46,922 nt of DNA, taken from positions 1 through 46,922 of the forward strand of contig JACZJN010000140.1 of the NCBI GenBank assembly GCA_014860565.1, written 5' to 3'. Below, piece by piece: positions 26,178-35,551 of this stretch. The position numbers and the translations under genes were made by a program. Each line of letters starts with the position of its first letter. Position 1 is the first letter of the stretch. The stretch is from Bacteroidota bacterium (lineage in GTDB: Bacteria; Bacteroidota; Ignavibacteria; SZUA-365). Below the pieces are notes generated by a model. That model did no database searches. It saw only the letters and a program-made list of their open reading frames with translations, and was not told the origin of the DNA.

Positions 26178-27431
26178 TCAGGCCTTTTCTTCGAACAACG
26201 CGGCGATGGCAACGATCGTACGTACCGCCTTTTCCATGTCCTGAATGCTGACCCATTCGCGTTTGCTATGGAAACTGTGCTCGCCGGCGAAAATATTCGG
26301 GCAGGGGAGTCCCATATACGACAGCCGGGCGCCGTCGGTGCCGCCGCGAATGCTGCCGATTTCGGGCGTCAGTCCCACGCGCTGCATGGCTTCCTTGGCG
26401 ACGTCAAGCACGTGCGGATGTTCGTCGAGCACATAGCGCATGTTGCGGTACGATTCCTCCACCTTCACCGTGGCCTTTCCCTTCGGAAATTCAGCCGCCG
26501 TCTCGTCGACCAGGCGACGGATGAACGCCTCCTGCTCGCGCAGTTCCTCGGTCGTGAAGGCGCGGAGGAGGAACTTGACCGTGGTGGTCTCCACGCCGCC
26601 CGTAATGCCGTGGGGATGGACGTAGCCTTCCTTTTTCTCGGTGGTTTCGGGAGAAAGCGCGTCCTTCGGTAGTTTCTCGATGAAGCGGGCCGCCATCTTT
26701 ACGCTGTTGAGCAGCTTGTCTTTCGCGAAGCCCGGGTGAATGCTCACGCCTTCGAACACAACGGTCAGCGAATCGGCACAGAAGGTTTCGTTTTCGATGG
26801 AACCCAGCTGTTCGCCGTCCACCGTATAGGCGTATGTGGCGTTGAATTTTTCCACGTCGAAGAATTTCGTTCCCTGGCCGACTTCCTCGTCGGGAGTGAT
26901 GCAGATGCGCACCGCGCCGTGTTTGACCTCGGGATGCGTGAGCAGGAAATGCGCCGCGTCGAAAATCTCAGCGATGCCCGCCTTGTTGTCCGCCCCCAGC
27001 AGCGTCGTGCCGTCGGCGGTGATGATGGTTTCGCCGGCTTTGCCCGCGAGATCCGGATTGTCGGTCACGGTGATCACAATGCTGTTGTCGGCGGGGAGCA
27101 CGATATCCTTCGCGTCGTAATTCTCATGCAGCACCGGCTTCACGTTTTCGCCTGTCACGTCGGGCGAAGTATCCATATGCGCGATGAAGCCGACGACCGG
27201 GACATCCGCCTTGCTCGAGTTTGCCGGAATCGTGGCCATGACATAGCCGTTCTCGTCCATCTCCGCATCGGTGAGCCCCATCTCCAGCAGTTCCTTCACC
27301 AGATCGGCTCCCAGGATTTTCTGCTTCTCGGTGCTCGGGAAGGTCTCGGAATTTTCATCGGACTGCGTGTCGTATTTCACGTACGTGAGAAAGCGGGGAA
27401 CGCACGTGAACTGATAATCGGAAGGAATCAT
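26178..27431 (-). CDS. pepT: Peptidase T (tripeptide aminopeptidase)
   Basis: 417-aa M20B dizinc aminopeptidase that releases N-terminal residues from tripeptides in the cytoplasm. Motifs: H85-x-D87 in FIAHMDTSPD, GADNKAGIAEI, the TPDEEVGQG glutamate pair, VDGEQLG, RGGTDGARLSYMGLPCPN, and a late AGEHSFHSKREWV histidine. The length matches the E. coli enzyme. GAGG lies 9 nt before the ATG, and a TATTTTG word about 30 nt upstream may be its -7 box. The first gene of a two-gene operon with the AhpD-like gene. Confidence 0.97.
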   Translation of the reverse strand: MIPSDYQFTCVPRFLTYVKYDTQSDENSETFPSTEKQKILGADLVKELLEMGLTDAEMDENGYVMATIPANSSKADVPVVGFIAHMDTSPDVTGENVKPVLHENYDAKDIVLPADNSIVITVTDNPDLAGKAGETIITADGTTLLGADNKAGIAEIFDAAHFLLTHPEVKHGAVRICITPDEEVGQGTKFFDVEKFNATYAYTVDGEQLGSIENETFCADSLTVVFEGVSIHPGFAKDKLLNSVKMAARFIEKLPKDALSPETTEKKEGYVHPHGITGGVETTTVKFLLRAFTTEELREQEAFIRRLVDETAAEFPKGKATVKVEESYRNMRYVLDEHPHVLDVAKEAMQRVGLTPEIGSIRGGTDGARLSYMGLPCPNIFAGEHSFHSKREWVSIQDMEKAVRTIVAIAALFEEKA

Positions 27432-27521
27432 GGATGTACCTCGTGTGATCAGGAATATCCCACAAAATAGAAATTTTCCCCGCGCGACAGAAATGCGGAA
27501 ATGCAGGAACGCGGGTGAACG

Positions 27522-27589
27522 CGGATCGGGCGGATCTGCGCGGATGGTTTTTTCAGAAGGGGGACACGGATGATACGGACGGGACGGAT
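27522..27589. repeat. Short-period CGGAT-type intergenic repeat
   Basis: CGGAT recurs at 27522, 27531, 27541, 27567 and 27585, with a CGGAC variant at 27576, at spacings of 9-10 nt inside each cluster. It lies in the ~200-nt gap between the MacB-like permease gene and pepT. No protein frame is plausible here. Confidence 0.6.
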
Positions 27590-27639
27590 TTCCACGGTTG
27601 GATTATTTGGGGATCGGGAGGTTGTAGACGGACACCGAT

Positions 27640-28875
27640 TCACTCGTACCGTAACGCCTCGATGGGATCGAGGTTGGAGGCTTTCCATGCGGGATAGACG
27701 CCGAAGACGACGCCGATGACGGAGGTGACGGCGACGCCGAGCAGGGCCCAGCCGATGGGGAGCACGGGAGGGATCTCGAGCATCAACGCGAGTATGTTGC
27801 CGCCTCCAAGCCCCAGCGCGATTCCCAGGAGTCCGCCCATCTGGCAGATGACGACGGCTTCGATGAGGAATTGGGTCAGGATCGTGCGTTTCGTGGCGCC
27901 GATGGCCTTGCGCACGCCGATCTCGCGCGTCCGTTCGGAGACGGACACGAGCATGATGTTCATGATGCCGATGCCGGCCGCGAGCAGCGCGATGGCGGAA
28001 ATGGCGCCGGTGCCGGCGCGGATGAGGAAGGTCAGATTGTTGACCTCGGAGATGAGGGATTCGTTCGACACGATCTCGAAATCGTTGTCCGCGCCAGGCG
28101 GTACGCGGCGCACGACGCGAAGGAGCCCGATAATCTCGTCGGTCATGGCGTCGTAGGACGGCTGATCCGGTGCCCGCGCCTGGATATTCACCCAGCGCGC
28201 TTTCCCGAAGGTGTTGCTGAACGTGGTGAGCGGCATGAGAACGAAATTGTCGGCATTGCCGCCGAACATGCCGCCCTTGGGTGCGACCACGCCGATCACG
28301 CGCATGGGAACGCCGTCAACGCGCACGGTCTTGTCGATCGGATCTTCGTTCGGAAAGAGCAGCCGCACTGCGTCCGCTCCGAGCACAACGACTTTGCGTG
28401 AATACTGCAATTCCTGCTCGTTGTAAATGCGCCCGTATTCTATTTCCCGATTCTGCGTGTACATGATCTCCGGAGTTCCCCCGATCACCTGCACGTTGGG
28501 ATTCGTCTTCCGGTTCTTGTATTGAATCACCACGCCCCAGTTATTCGCCTGCACGTTCACATACTGCGCCAGACGGCTGTTCTCACGCACGTACATTCCC
28601 TGCTCGATGGTGATGTCCTTGCGATTGCGGTATTTCATCCGCGATTCGGGTCCCGTGGAAATCGCGGGGAATTTCTGTACCAGCAGAGTATTCGACCCGA
28701 GCACGTTGAAGCTGGATTCGATTGAATCCTGCAGCACGCTGATGCCGGTCATCACACCGATAAAGGAAAAAACGCCGATCACCACGCCGAGCAGCGTGAG
28801 GAACGCGCGTAATTTATTCGCCCTGAGTGCCGCCACGGCCATGGCGATGCTTTCGCGTATGTCAATCGTTCGCAT
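27640..28875 (-). CDS. MacB/FtsX-type ABC transporter permease
   Basis: 411 aa from MRTIDIRESI. The frame continues to a TTG at 28902, but the shorter form has the standard cytoplasmic N-terminus. A transmembrane helix at ~22-44 is followed by a ~200-residue periplasmic MacB_PCD domain. Three C-terminal helices include the FtsX-type motif SVSERTREIGVRKAIGAT. Proteins of this class either couple ATP hydrolysis to envelope export (macrolides, lipoproteins, peptides) or transmit mechanical force. No ATPase or membrane-fusion partner gene is adjacent, so its partner must be encoded elsewhere. Confidence 0.92.
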   Translation of the reverse strand: MRTIDIRESIAMAVAALRANKLRAFLTLLGVVIGVFSFIGVMTGISVLQDSIESSFNVLGSNTLLVQKFPAISTGPESRMKYRNRKDITIEQGMYVRENSRLAQYVNVQANNWGVVIQYKNRKTNPNVQVIGGTPEIMYTQNREIEYGRIYNEQELQYSRKVVVLGADAVRLLFPNEDPIDKTVRVDGVPMRVIGVVAPKGGMFGGNADNFVLMPLTTFSNTFGKARWVNIQARAPDQPSYDAMTDEIIGLLRVVRRVPPGADNDFEIVSNESLISEVNNLTFLIRAGTGAISAIALLAAGIGIMNIMLVSVSERTREIGVRKAIGATKRTILTQFLIEAVVICQMGGLLGIALGLGGGNILALMLEIPPVLPIGWALLGVAVTSVIGVVFGVYPAWKASNLDPIEALRYE

Positions 28876-28953
28876 CGAAATCCCGGAATGATCGTAATGC
28901 AATAATATAGCGATCTGAAAGCATGTGTGGAAAGGTGAATGGCGGGTAGCGGA

Positions 28954-29880
28954 TCATCGGGACATCTCCCGCACTGCAGGTGGAACGGTGGTGGACGGCT
29001 GTGAGCTGATCCACAGCAATCCCGCGACGATGAGCAGGAAACCGAGCACTTCGCGAAGGCCGAATTGTTCTCCCAGCAGGAATACTGCGAGTGTAGTTGC
29101 GACGACCGGCTGCAGCGTGGTGTACGTGGCCACGAGAGTGGAGGAAGAACGCTTGATGGCCCAGGTGTTGAGCAGATAATTGATGAGCGTCGGAAAGATC
29201 ACAACGTAGGCAATCCCGGCCCACGCGAGAGCGGGAAGCGAGGTGAAGGGCGTGCGGATCAGTTCCGGGGCGGAGACGATCAGAATGCCGCTGCCGCCGA
29301 AAACGAAGGTCCAGGCGATGACCGTCATGGGGGGAATGCGCAGCAGCACCGGACGCGCATATACGAGAAATATCGAATAGCTCAGGCAGTTCACCAGGAT
29401 CATGATGTTGCCGAGTACGGTGTCTTCGGCGAGCGAGAAGCGTGTGATGCGCAGCATGATCAGCGCACCGGCGACCGCGAGTCCAATCCCGATGCTGCGT
29501 CGCCAGGTGATGCGTTCGATTCCCATCACCATCGCTACACCGACGGTGAAGACGGGAATGGAGGGCATGAGAATCGACGCATTGGTCGCCGTGGTGTAGT
29601 TGAGGCCGGTGATGAATAGAATCTGGTTAAGAAACACACCGAAGAAGCCGAGTCCGGCGAGTATCAGGAAATCGCGTCCTTCCGGCCGGATGCTGTCAAA
29701 ACGCAGTGCCAGAAGCATCAGCAACGGACCGGCGAACACAATGCGCATCGCCGCCAGGGACAACGGATGCACATACCCCAGCACGTACTTTCCGAACACG
29801 CTGAAGCCGCCGAAGCTGATCTGTACGAACAACAGGGCAAGATGGACGCGGATATCGACAGGACGCGGTGAATTCATCAT
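28954..29880 (-). CDS. EamA/DMT-superfamily transporter
   Basis: 308-aa inner-membrane protein with ten hydrophobic helices arranged as two EamA repeats (first FGKYVLGYVHPLSLAAMR, second NTWAIKRSSSTLVATYTTLQPV and LLGEQFGLREVLGFLLIVAG). The family exports or imports metabolites such as amino acids, and no specific substrate can be assigned. The gene starts with two ATGs in a row. It is divergent from hypA, and the 79-nt gap to the MacB-like gene holds no terminator. Confidence 0.92.
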   Translation of the reverse strand: MMNSPRPVDIRVHLALLFVQISFGGFSVFGKYVLGYVHPLSLAAMRIVFAGPLLMLLALRFDSIRPEGRDFLILAGLGFFGVFLNQILFITGLNYTTATNASILMPSIPVFTVGVAMVMGIERITWRRSIGIGLAVAGALIMLRITRFSLAEDTVLGNIMILVNCLSYSIFLVYARPVLLRIPPMTVIAWTFVFGGSGILIVSAPELIRTPFTSLPALAWAGIAYVVIFPTLINYLLNTWAIKRSSSTLVATYTTLQPVVATTLAVFLLGEQFGLREVLGFLLIVAGLLWISSQPSTTVPPAVREMSR

Positions 29881-29881
29881 G

Positions 29882-29888
29882 CAATGTA
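29882..29888 (-). promoter_or_regulatory. Candidate -7 box of the EamA gene
   Basis: On the minus strand TACATTG ends one base before ATGATG. The second ATG is 5 nt past the box, the same geometry as at hypF. It is a weak match to TAnnTTTG and has no clear -33 element. Confidence 0.25.
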
Positions 29889-29958
29889 GCGAAAAAGCGC
29901 GGAGAGGGAGAGGCCTGGGAGCGGTGCGCTCCAGCGCGCCAAGGGACCAAGAGTCGGA

Positions 29959-29980
29959 GGATGAGCCTTCAGGCTCGTCC
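29959..29980. repeat. Isolated hairpin in the EamA-hypA divergent region
   Basis: A nine-pair stem (GGATGAGCC / GGCTCGTCC, one G-U pair) closes a TTCA loop. There is no T-run on either side, so it is not an intrinsic terminator. It could be a REP-like element or an operator; a second copy was not noticed in this window. Confidence 0.4.
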
Positions 29981-30029
29981 GTCTGCGAGGGGCGGAAGGA
30001 TTGGGGGTGACGGGATACGGCGATTTTTG

Positions 30030-30037
30030 TATCTTTA
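30030..30037 (+). promoter_or_regulatory. Candidate promoter box upstream of hypA
   Basis: TATCTTTA within an AT-rich stretch matches TAnnTTTG at 7 of 8 positions. Transcription would begin about 25 nt before the GTG start of hypA, past the upstream ATG at 30039. This fits the later start. Confidence 0.35.
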
Positions 30038-30068
30038 TATGATTTGTTTGAATTGCGCCCGAATCGCC

Positions 30069-30413
30069 GTGCACGAACTGTCCATCGCCGAAAATATCGT
30101 TGAAATCGCCGTCGCGCATCTTCAGGGAGACGCCCGTGCCGTCGTGCAGGAGATCGAACTCGAGATCGGAACGCTGTCCGGCATCGAAATCGATGCCCTG
30201 ACGTTCGCGATGGACGCCGCGACGAAAGACACGCCGCTGCAGCAAGCCGCGGTCCGCATCATCACGGTGCAGGGACGCGCGCGCTGCAATGCATGCGCGG
30301 CCGAATTCGACGTGGAAGATTTCTTTTCTCCCTGTCCCTCTTGCGGTGGTTTCGACAACACCACGCTGCAGGGCGAGGAAATGCGCGTGAAATCATTGTT
30401 GGTTCAGGATTGA
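30069..30413 (+). CDS. hypA: Hydrogenase maturation nickel metallochaperone HypA
   Basis: 114 aa. HypA delivers Ni2+ to the [NiFe]-hydrogenase large subunit together with HypB. The start is placed at GTG 30069 because it gives the invariant Met-His2-Glu3 N-terminus (HELSIAENIVEIA), whose His2 and N-terminal amine bind nickel. An ATG at 30039 would bury that site under ten extra residues. The zinc-binding loop is intact, with two C-x-x-C pairs (RCNAC and PCPSC). hypB follows after 15 nt. No Shine-Dalgarno sequence is visible before the GTG. Confidence 0.95.
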   Translation: MHELSIAENIVEIAVAHLQGDARAVVQEIELEIGTLSGIEIDALTFAMDAATKDTPLQQAAVRIITVQGRARCNACAAEFDVEDFFSPCPSCGGFDNTTLQGEEMRVKSLLVQD

Positions 30414-30428
30414 AAAAGAGGAATAACC

Positions 30429-31313
<885 letters not shown>

Positions 31314-31335
31314 GCTCAGCCTCAGAATTCTGAAT

Positions 31336-32634
31336 TCATACCGACGGGGTCGGTACATCCTCGGTGCCGCCCCGTTCGCTGATTTTCTCACCACCCACCC
31401 ATACTCTCCCCACGCGCTGATTCGCGCTGCGGTACACCAGCACCGAGGCGATTTCCTGCGCGGAGAGATCCTGCAGTCGTTTTCCGCGGCAGAACGATTG
31501 TTCGATTTCCACCTCGATCATATCCGCTTCCTTCCCCGCATCAAGACTCCCGATGCTGTCTTCCAGGCCCAGTGCAGCTGCGCCACCGAGTGTGGCGCGA
31601 TACAGCGGCTCGAAGGGATGCAGGCTGCGCGCCTGCACATGGCTCATCGCATGCATGATGTGGAACATGCTGAGCGTTGTCCCCGCGCCGACGTCCGAGC
31701 CGAGTGCGAAATGCACGCCATGATGTTCGTGCATTTCGATTGGGAAGCGCCCGCTGCCGAGAAAGAGATTCGAATCCGGACAATGCGCGACAGCACAGCC
31801 ATGAGCGCGCAGCATCGCGAGCTGTTCGTCGTCGGTGTGGATGTTGTGTCCGAGCACGGTACGCGGCGTCAGCAGCCCCGCGGCTTCATATACGCCTGTG
31901 TAATGCGCGGCTTCGGGAAAGAGCTCGGCCACACGGGCGATCTCCCCGCCCGATTCGTTGCAGTGTGTCTGCACATAGGTATCGTGCCGTTTGGCCAGCA
32001 CGGCGGCTCCTGTGAGCATTTGCGTGGTGCAGGAGAGCGCGAAGCGGGGTGTGACCGCATACCAGAGGCGCGGGGTTTTCCTGTGCCAGCGCTCGATGAG
32101 CCGTTCGGTGGCCGAGAGTCCATCGATGGCCGATTCGAGCAATTCCTCGGGAGCTTCCCTGTCCATCAGCACTTTCCCGAGAATGATGCGCAGTCCCGCG
32201 CGTTCCGCTTCCTCGAAGGCGATATCCGTAGCGCGTTCGTGCACTGTGCCGTAGACCATGGCGGTCGTGGTACCGGCGGCAATGAGCGCGGCATGGAACC
32301 GCCGCGCCACGTCTCGGGCGACGGCCTCGTCGGCGAAACGCATTTCCTCGGGATAGATGAAGCGGTCGAGCCACTCGAGCAGGGAGGCGCCGAATTTACC
32401 GCGGCAATCGAGCTGCGGCAGATGCACGTGTACGTCGATCAGTCCGGGAAGAAGGACGTGGGGACTGCGCATTGCGGGAAGGGGAAGGAAGGTCTCGGGG
32501 AGTGCTGCCTCGTCACCGCGCCACGCGATGCTGCCGCGTTCGTCCACGACCAGTGCTCCGTGGGGATGCCACGCCATGCGCTCGTTCGAGAGCGGGGTGA
32601 GCAGCGCGGCATGCAGACGGAACGGGGTGATCAT
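31336..32634 (-). CDS. guaD: Guanine deaminase
   Basis: 432-aa amidohydrolase predicted to convert guanine to xanthine. It shows the guanine-deaminase form of the metal motif (PGLIDVHVHLPQ), then SLLEWLDRFIYPEEMRF, the zinc ligands in VQTHCNES and LGHNIH, and GSDVGAGTTLSMF with the catalytic Asp. The length matches bacterial GuaD. It starts 24 nt after the stop of the nickel-permease gene, so it is probably the last gene of the dut/permease/guaD group. The C-terminus overlaps a short hairpin-forming sequence at 31339-31355. Related chlorohydrolase or formiminoglutamate deaminases are less likely. Confidence 0.88.
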   Translation of the reverse strand: MITPFRLHAALLTPLSNERMAWHPHGALVVDERGSIAWRGDEAALPETFLPLPAMRSPHVLLPGLIDVHVHLPQLDCRGKFGASLLEWLDRFIYPEEMRFADEAVARDVARRFHAALIAAGTTTAMVYGTVHERATDIAFEEAERAGLRIILGKVLMDREAPEELLESAIDGLSATERLIERWHRKTPRLWYAVTPRFALSCTTQMLTGAAVLAKRHDTYVQTHCNESGGEIARVAELFPEAAHYTGVYEAAGLLTPRTVLGHNIHTDDEQLAMLRAHGCAVAHCPDSNLFLGSGRFPIEMHEHHGVHFALGSDVGAGTTLSMFHIMHAMSHVQARSLHPFEPLYRATLGGAAALGLEDSIGSLDAGKEADMIEVEIEQSFCRGKRLQDLSAQEIASVLVYRSANQRVGRVWVGGEKISERGGTEDVPTPSV

Positions 32635-32658
32635 GTCATCACCATGGATTGTTACGGA

Positions 32659-33369
32659 TTACAGTCCGAGAAACTGGATGGCCAGCCCGGAACAGGCGAT
32701 GATGCCGCCGGCAAGGGCGTGTGTCCATCGCTCGATGCTCTTCATCGGAAGCAGGTGCAGTCCGGCGGAGACGACGAGAACCATGCCCATCATCGTGGCG
32801 ATGGTCACGATACCGAATACGCTCGAAACAACTATGATACCGAAGCTGCTTTGCTGCGCGGCGGGAAACATGAGAAGGGGAATTAATGGTTCGCACGGAC
32901 CCAGCACAAACACGGTGAACAGTGCCCAGGTGGTCATCACCCTGTGATGGCTGCGGCGGTGCGTGGCGCTGGTCAGCAGATGTGAATGGGTGTGCGTGTG
33001 CTCGGTGCCGTCGTCATGGCTGTGATGATGTTCGTGTGCCTTGTCCTTGAGCGCGACGCGCACACCCCAGAGCATGTAGAGCAGGCCCAGTGTGATCAGT
33101 GCCCAGGCGGCGAATTCTCCACGCACGCTTTCAATCAGCTCCAGCCGGTGCAGCGCGACGCCGAGTGCAATACCCGCGAAGCCGAGGACGACACTGCTGA
33201 GCACATGCCCGATGCCGCAGAGGAATGTGATCCACATGGTTTTCAGCCGTGACCACCGCTGCGCCTGTCCCATCATAATGAAAGGCAGGTAATGATCCGG
33301 ACCGATGACGGTGTGGATGAACCCGATGCTTGCGGCCGTACCGCTGAGGAGCCAGAGACTGTCGTTCAT
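32659..33369 (-). CDS. UreH/NicO-like nickel permease with His-rich loop
   Basis: 236 aa with about six hydrophobic helices. The first helix carries H19-x5-D25-H26 (HTVIGPDH), similar to the HxxxxDH metal motif of NiCoT and UreH transporters. A cytoplasmic or periplasmic loop at ~112-142 holds more than a dozen histidines (AHEHHHSHDD, EHTHTHSH). This points to nickel or cobalt handling. With hypA/hypB on one side and hypFCDE on the other, supply of nickel to a [NiFe]-hydrogenase is the best reading (inference). A sulfite-exporter-like TauE/SafE relation is possible at the fold level. Confidence 0.8.
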   Translation of the reverse strand: MNDSLWLLSGTAASIGFIHTVIGPDHYLPFIMMGQAQRWSRLKTMWITFLCGIGHVLSSVVLGFAGIALGVALHRLELIESVRGEFAAWALITLGLLYMLWGVRVALKDKAHEHHHSHDDGTEHTHTHSHLLTSATHRRSHHRVMTTWALFTVFVLGPCEPLIPLLMFPAAQQSSFGIIVVSSVFGIVTIATMMGMVLVVSAGLHLLPMKSIERWTHALAGGIIACSGLAIQFLGL

Positions 33370-33421
33370 GAAAGCGATTGTCTGCTTGTGACGAGGTGCG
33401 TGCTTTGTACTTTCAGGCGGA

Positions 33422-33883
33422 TCAATGCCTTCCGCTATGTCCGAAGCCGCCGCTTCCGCGGTCGGTTTCGTTCAGTGTCGAGGTTTCATTCCACTGCACA
33501 TGCGTGACGGGCGCGATGACCAGCTGGGCAATGCGTTCGCCGCGCTGAATCACGTATGGCGCCTTGCCGATGTTGGACATGATGACCTTGACTTCACCAC
33601 GATAATCAGCGTCGATGGTGCCCGGACTGTTCGGCAGAATGATGCCATATTTCAGCGCGAGTCCGCTGCGTGGACGAATTTGCGCTTCGTACTGCGGGGG
33701 CAGTTCGATGGCGAGATTGGTCGGCACCGCGATGATGTCGCCCGGATGAAGTTCGATCGGTTCGATGATCGCTGCGCGGAGATCGACACCCGCGGCCAGT
33801 TCTGTTGCGTATTCCGGAAGCGGAATGTCTTCATATCCCGGCTGCAGACGGGTGACTTTTACTTCGACGCGCGGAGGAGTCAT
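33422..33883 (-). CDS. dut: Deoxyuridine 5'-triphosphate nucleotidohydrolase (dUTPase)
   Basis: Homotrimeric enzyme hydrolysing dUTP to dUMP. About 153 aa from MTPPRVEV. All five motifs are present: [39 protein letters not shown], and the C-terminal [10 protein letters not shown]. An alternative ATG at 33901 adds six residues and directly follows the T-run of a terminator. Neither start has a ribosome-binding site. The downstream permease starts 52 nt after the stop. Confidence 0.95.
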   Translation of the reverse strand: MTPPRVEVKVTRLQPGYEDIPLPEYATELAAGVDLRAAIIEPIELHPGDIIAVPTNLAIELPPQYEAQIRPRSGLALKYGIILPNSPGTIDADYRGEVKVIMSNIGKAPYVIQRGERIAQLVIAPVTHVQWNETSTLNETDRGSGGFGHSGRH

Positions 33884-33902
33884 GGATGCTTTCGTCTTCA
33901 TG

Positions 33903-33944
33903 AAAAAAAAATTGGCTGCCTGTCGCGATGCGAAACAGACAGCC
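33903..33944 (-). terminator. Rho-independent terminator upstream of dut
   Basis: On the minus strand a 10-bp stem (GGCTGTCTGT / ACAGGCAGCC, one G-U) with an 11-nt loop is followed by AA and nine T residues. It ends transcription of the T9SS-tailed gene 113 nt upstream, and its T-run ends one base before the first ATG of the dut frame. Confidence 0.9.
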
Positions 33945-34056
33945 ATGGAAAATACGGAGAATTCCGGAATTCCGCCTTCGCAGCTTGGGAGTGACCAGGG
34001 CGGCCTTGGCTGACCCGTGTGTCGTCGGTCTGCGAGCGTCCTTCCCGGGCGAGGAC

Positions 34057-35394
34057 TCAGCGCACGATGCTCAGCTTCTTCACCGTGTTGAATGCGCCCG
34101 CCTGCATGCGGATGAAGTATTGTCCGCTGATCAGCGTCCTGTTGTCGCGGTCCGGATACCAGGCGTTTTCAAACACGCCGGCAGGGTGGAACTGGTCGAC
34201 GAGCACGGCCAGTTCGCGGCCGAGCATATCGTGCACGCTGATGCGCACGTTCGCATCCTGCGCCACACGGTAGCGCACCGAGGCATGATCGTGCACGGAA
34301 AGCGACAGCGGATTCGGGAAGGCGTCGCTGAGTGCGAAGCCGCTTTGCGCGATGTCAGCGACATGCACCTGTATGGGTGCGAAATCGTTGATCGTACCAT
34401 CGTAATCCCGCTGAATGAGGCGGTACCAGTACACCGGCGCCTCGCCGGGAGCGAAATCGCTCAGGGTGAACGGATCACGGAAGCTGTAATCCTGCGGAAT
34501 CGTGGTCGTGCCGTGGCCGGGGAGGAAGGAACGGCTGTCCCACGGACCTTCCGGACTGCGCGCACGCTGAACTTCGAAATTGAAATTGTTCGTCTCTGTT
34601 TCCGTACGCCAGAGCAGATGCACGGCGTCGCTCTCGACCATGGCGCTGAACGTGGATAGTTCGACCGGCACGGGAAGGTCGCAGCAGATCCGCGTCTCGA
34701 ATACCTGGTCGACGCTAAAACCGACGACGTTGCTCGCGGGAATGAGGCTGGTGCGTGTGGCGAACTTGAACGAACGCGGAACGGTCGTGTTGAGTGATGG
34801 AGAGGTAAAGCGGAATTTCGCGTCGTGCATCGAGTCTCCGACGATGCGGTAGCCGATCAGGAAATCGTGCCGCGACTGCGTGATGCTCATGATCGGACGC
34901 AGGTTGAACGGCGGGACGACAGGAGGATCAATCTCATAGTGCCCCTGGTTCTGTCCGGCCCGGGCGAGGAACCAGGTGTTGTACACATCCGCGTACGGCG
35001 CGAAGGCTTCGCGAACAAAGATGCGGATGGTGTCCTTCGAGGTTACGCTCGCATTCAGCAATTCAAAATCGATTCGAACCGTCCAAACCGTGCAGGCCGA
35101 GGCAGCCGTCGGGATGGTGATTTTCGTTGCCCAGTCCGAGGTTGGGACGTCTTCGGTATAGTAGGCGTAGGATGCGCTGCTGCCGTTCTGGTAATAGAGA
35201 AACAGCGGGCAAACGAAGGGGGCAGGCGATGCCGTTTTTGCCATCTTCGAAGTCGTCAGGTGCCCAAATGGTGAAAACACGGAAAGCTGCGGGTCCTGCT
35301 GCTGACCCGAACCCCCATCGCCGACTGTTCCGGACTGTGCGAAGCACATGACGGGGAGCAGCAGCGTCAGCAGGATAATCCTTGTCGTTTTCAT
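34057..35394 (-). CDS. T9SS-sorted secreted protein of unknown function, 445 aa
   Basis: The start at 35394 is supported by GGAGG 10 nt upstream and a signal peptide ([19 protein letters not shown]); the frame open to 35523 is untranslated. Residues ~30-345 are beta-rich with no recognised catalytic motif. One part ([22 protein letters not shown]) resembles the fibronectin-III-like segment common just before T9SS tails. The last ~85 residues form the T9SS type A sorting domain ([25 protein letters not shown] end). Surface display or secretion is expected. It lies between hypE and dut but is separated from both by non-coding sequence, so a hydrogenase link is not implied. Confidence 0.87.
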   Translation of the reverse strand: MKTTRIILLTLLLPVMCFAQSGTVGDGGSGQQQDPQLSVFSPFGHLTTSKMAKTASPAPFVCPLFLYYQNGSSASYAYYTEDVPTSDWATKITIPTAASACTVWTVRIDFELLNASVTSKDTIRIFVREAFAPYADVYNTWFLARAGQNQGHYEIDPPVVPPFNLRPIMSITQSRHDFLIGYRIVGDSMHDAKFRFTSPSLNTTVPRSFKFATRTSLIPASNVVGFSVDQVFETRICCDLPVPVELSTFSAMVESDAVHLLWRTETETNNFNFEVQRARSPEGPWDSRSFLPGHGTTTIPQDYSFRDPFTLSDFAPGEAPVYWYRLIQRDYDGTINDFAPIQVHVADIAQSGFALSDAFPNPLSLSVHDHASVRYRVAQDANVRISVHDMLGRELAVLVDQFHPAGVFENAWYPDRDNRTLISGQYFIRMQAGAFNTVKKLSIVR

Positions 35395-35551
35395 GGAATG
35401 CAAATCCTCCGGGCGGATGATAAGTGGCAGAGCTGTCGCGTGCTGGCTGCTCTGCGGTGTCTCGTTCGATTTGTTGAATGAAGCCAAAAAGAAAAAATAG
35501 AAAAAAGATCGACCATGTGTCAATGCAAGAGGAAATCTCCTCGCCGGCGGC

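Noticed and set aside
31323..31355. CAGAATTCTG palindrome and TACCGAC/GTCGGTA hairpin at the hypB-guaD convergent end
   Set aside because: Short, with no T-run on either strand and partly inside guaD coding sequence. I could not support a terminator.
31498..32886. 462-aa plus-strand frame over guaD and the permease
   Set aside because: Codon-aligned shadow of guaD with no recognisable domain.
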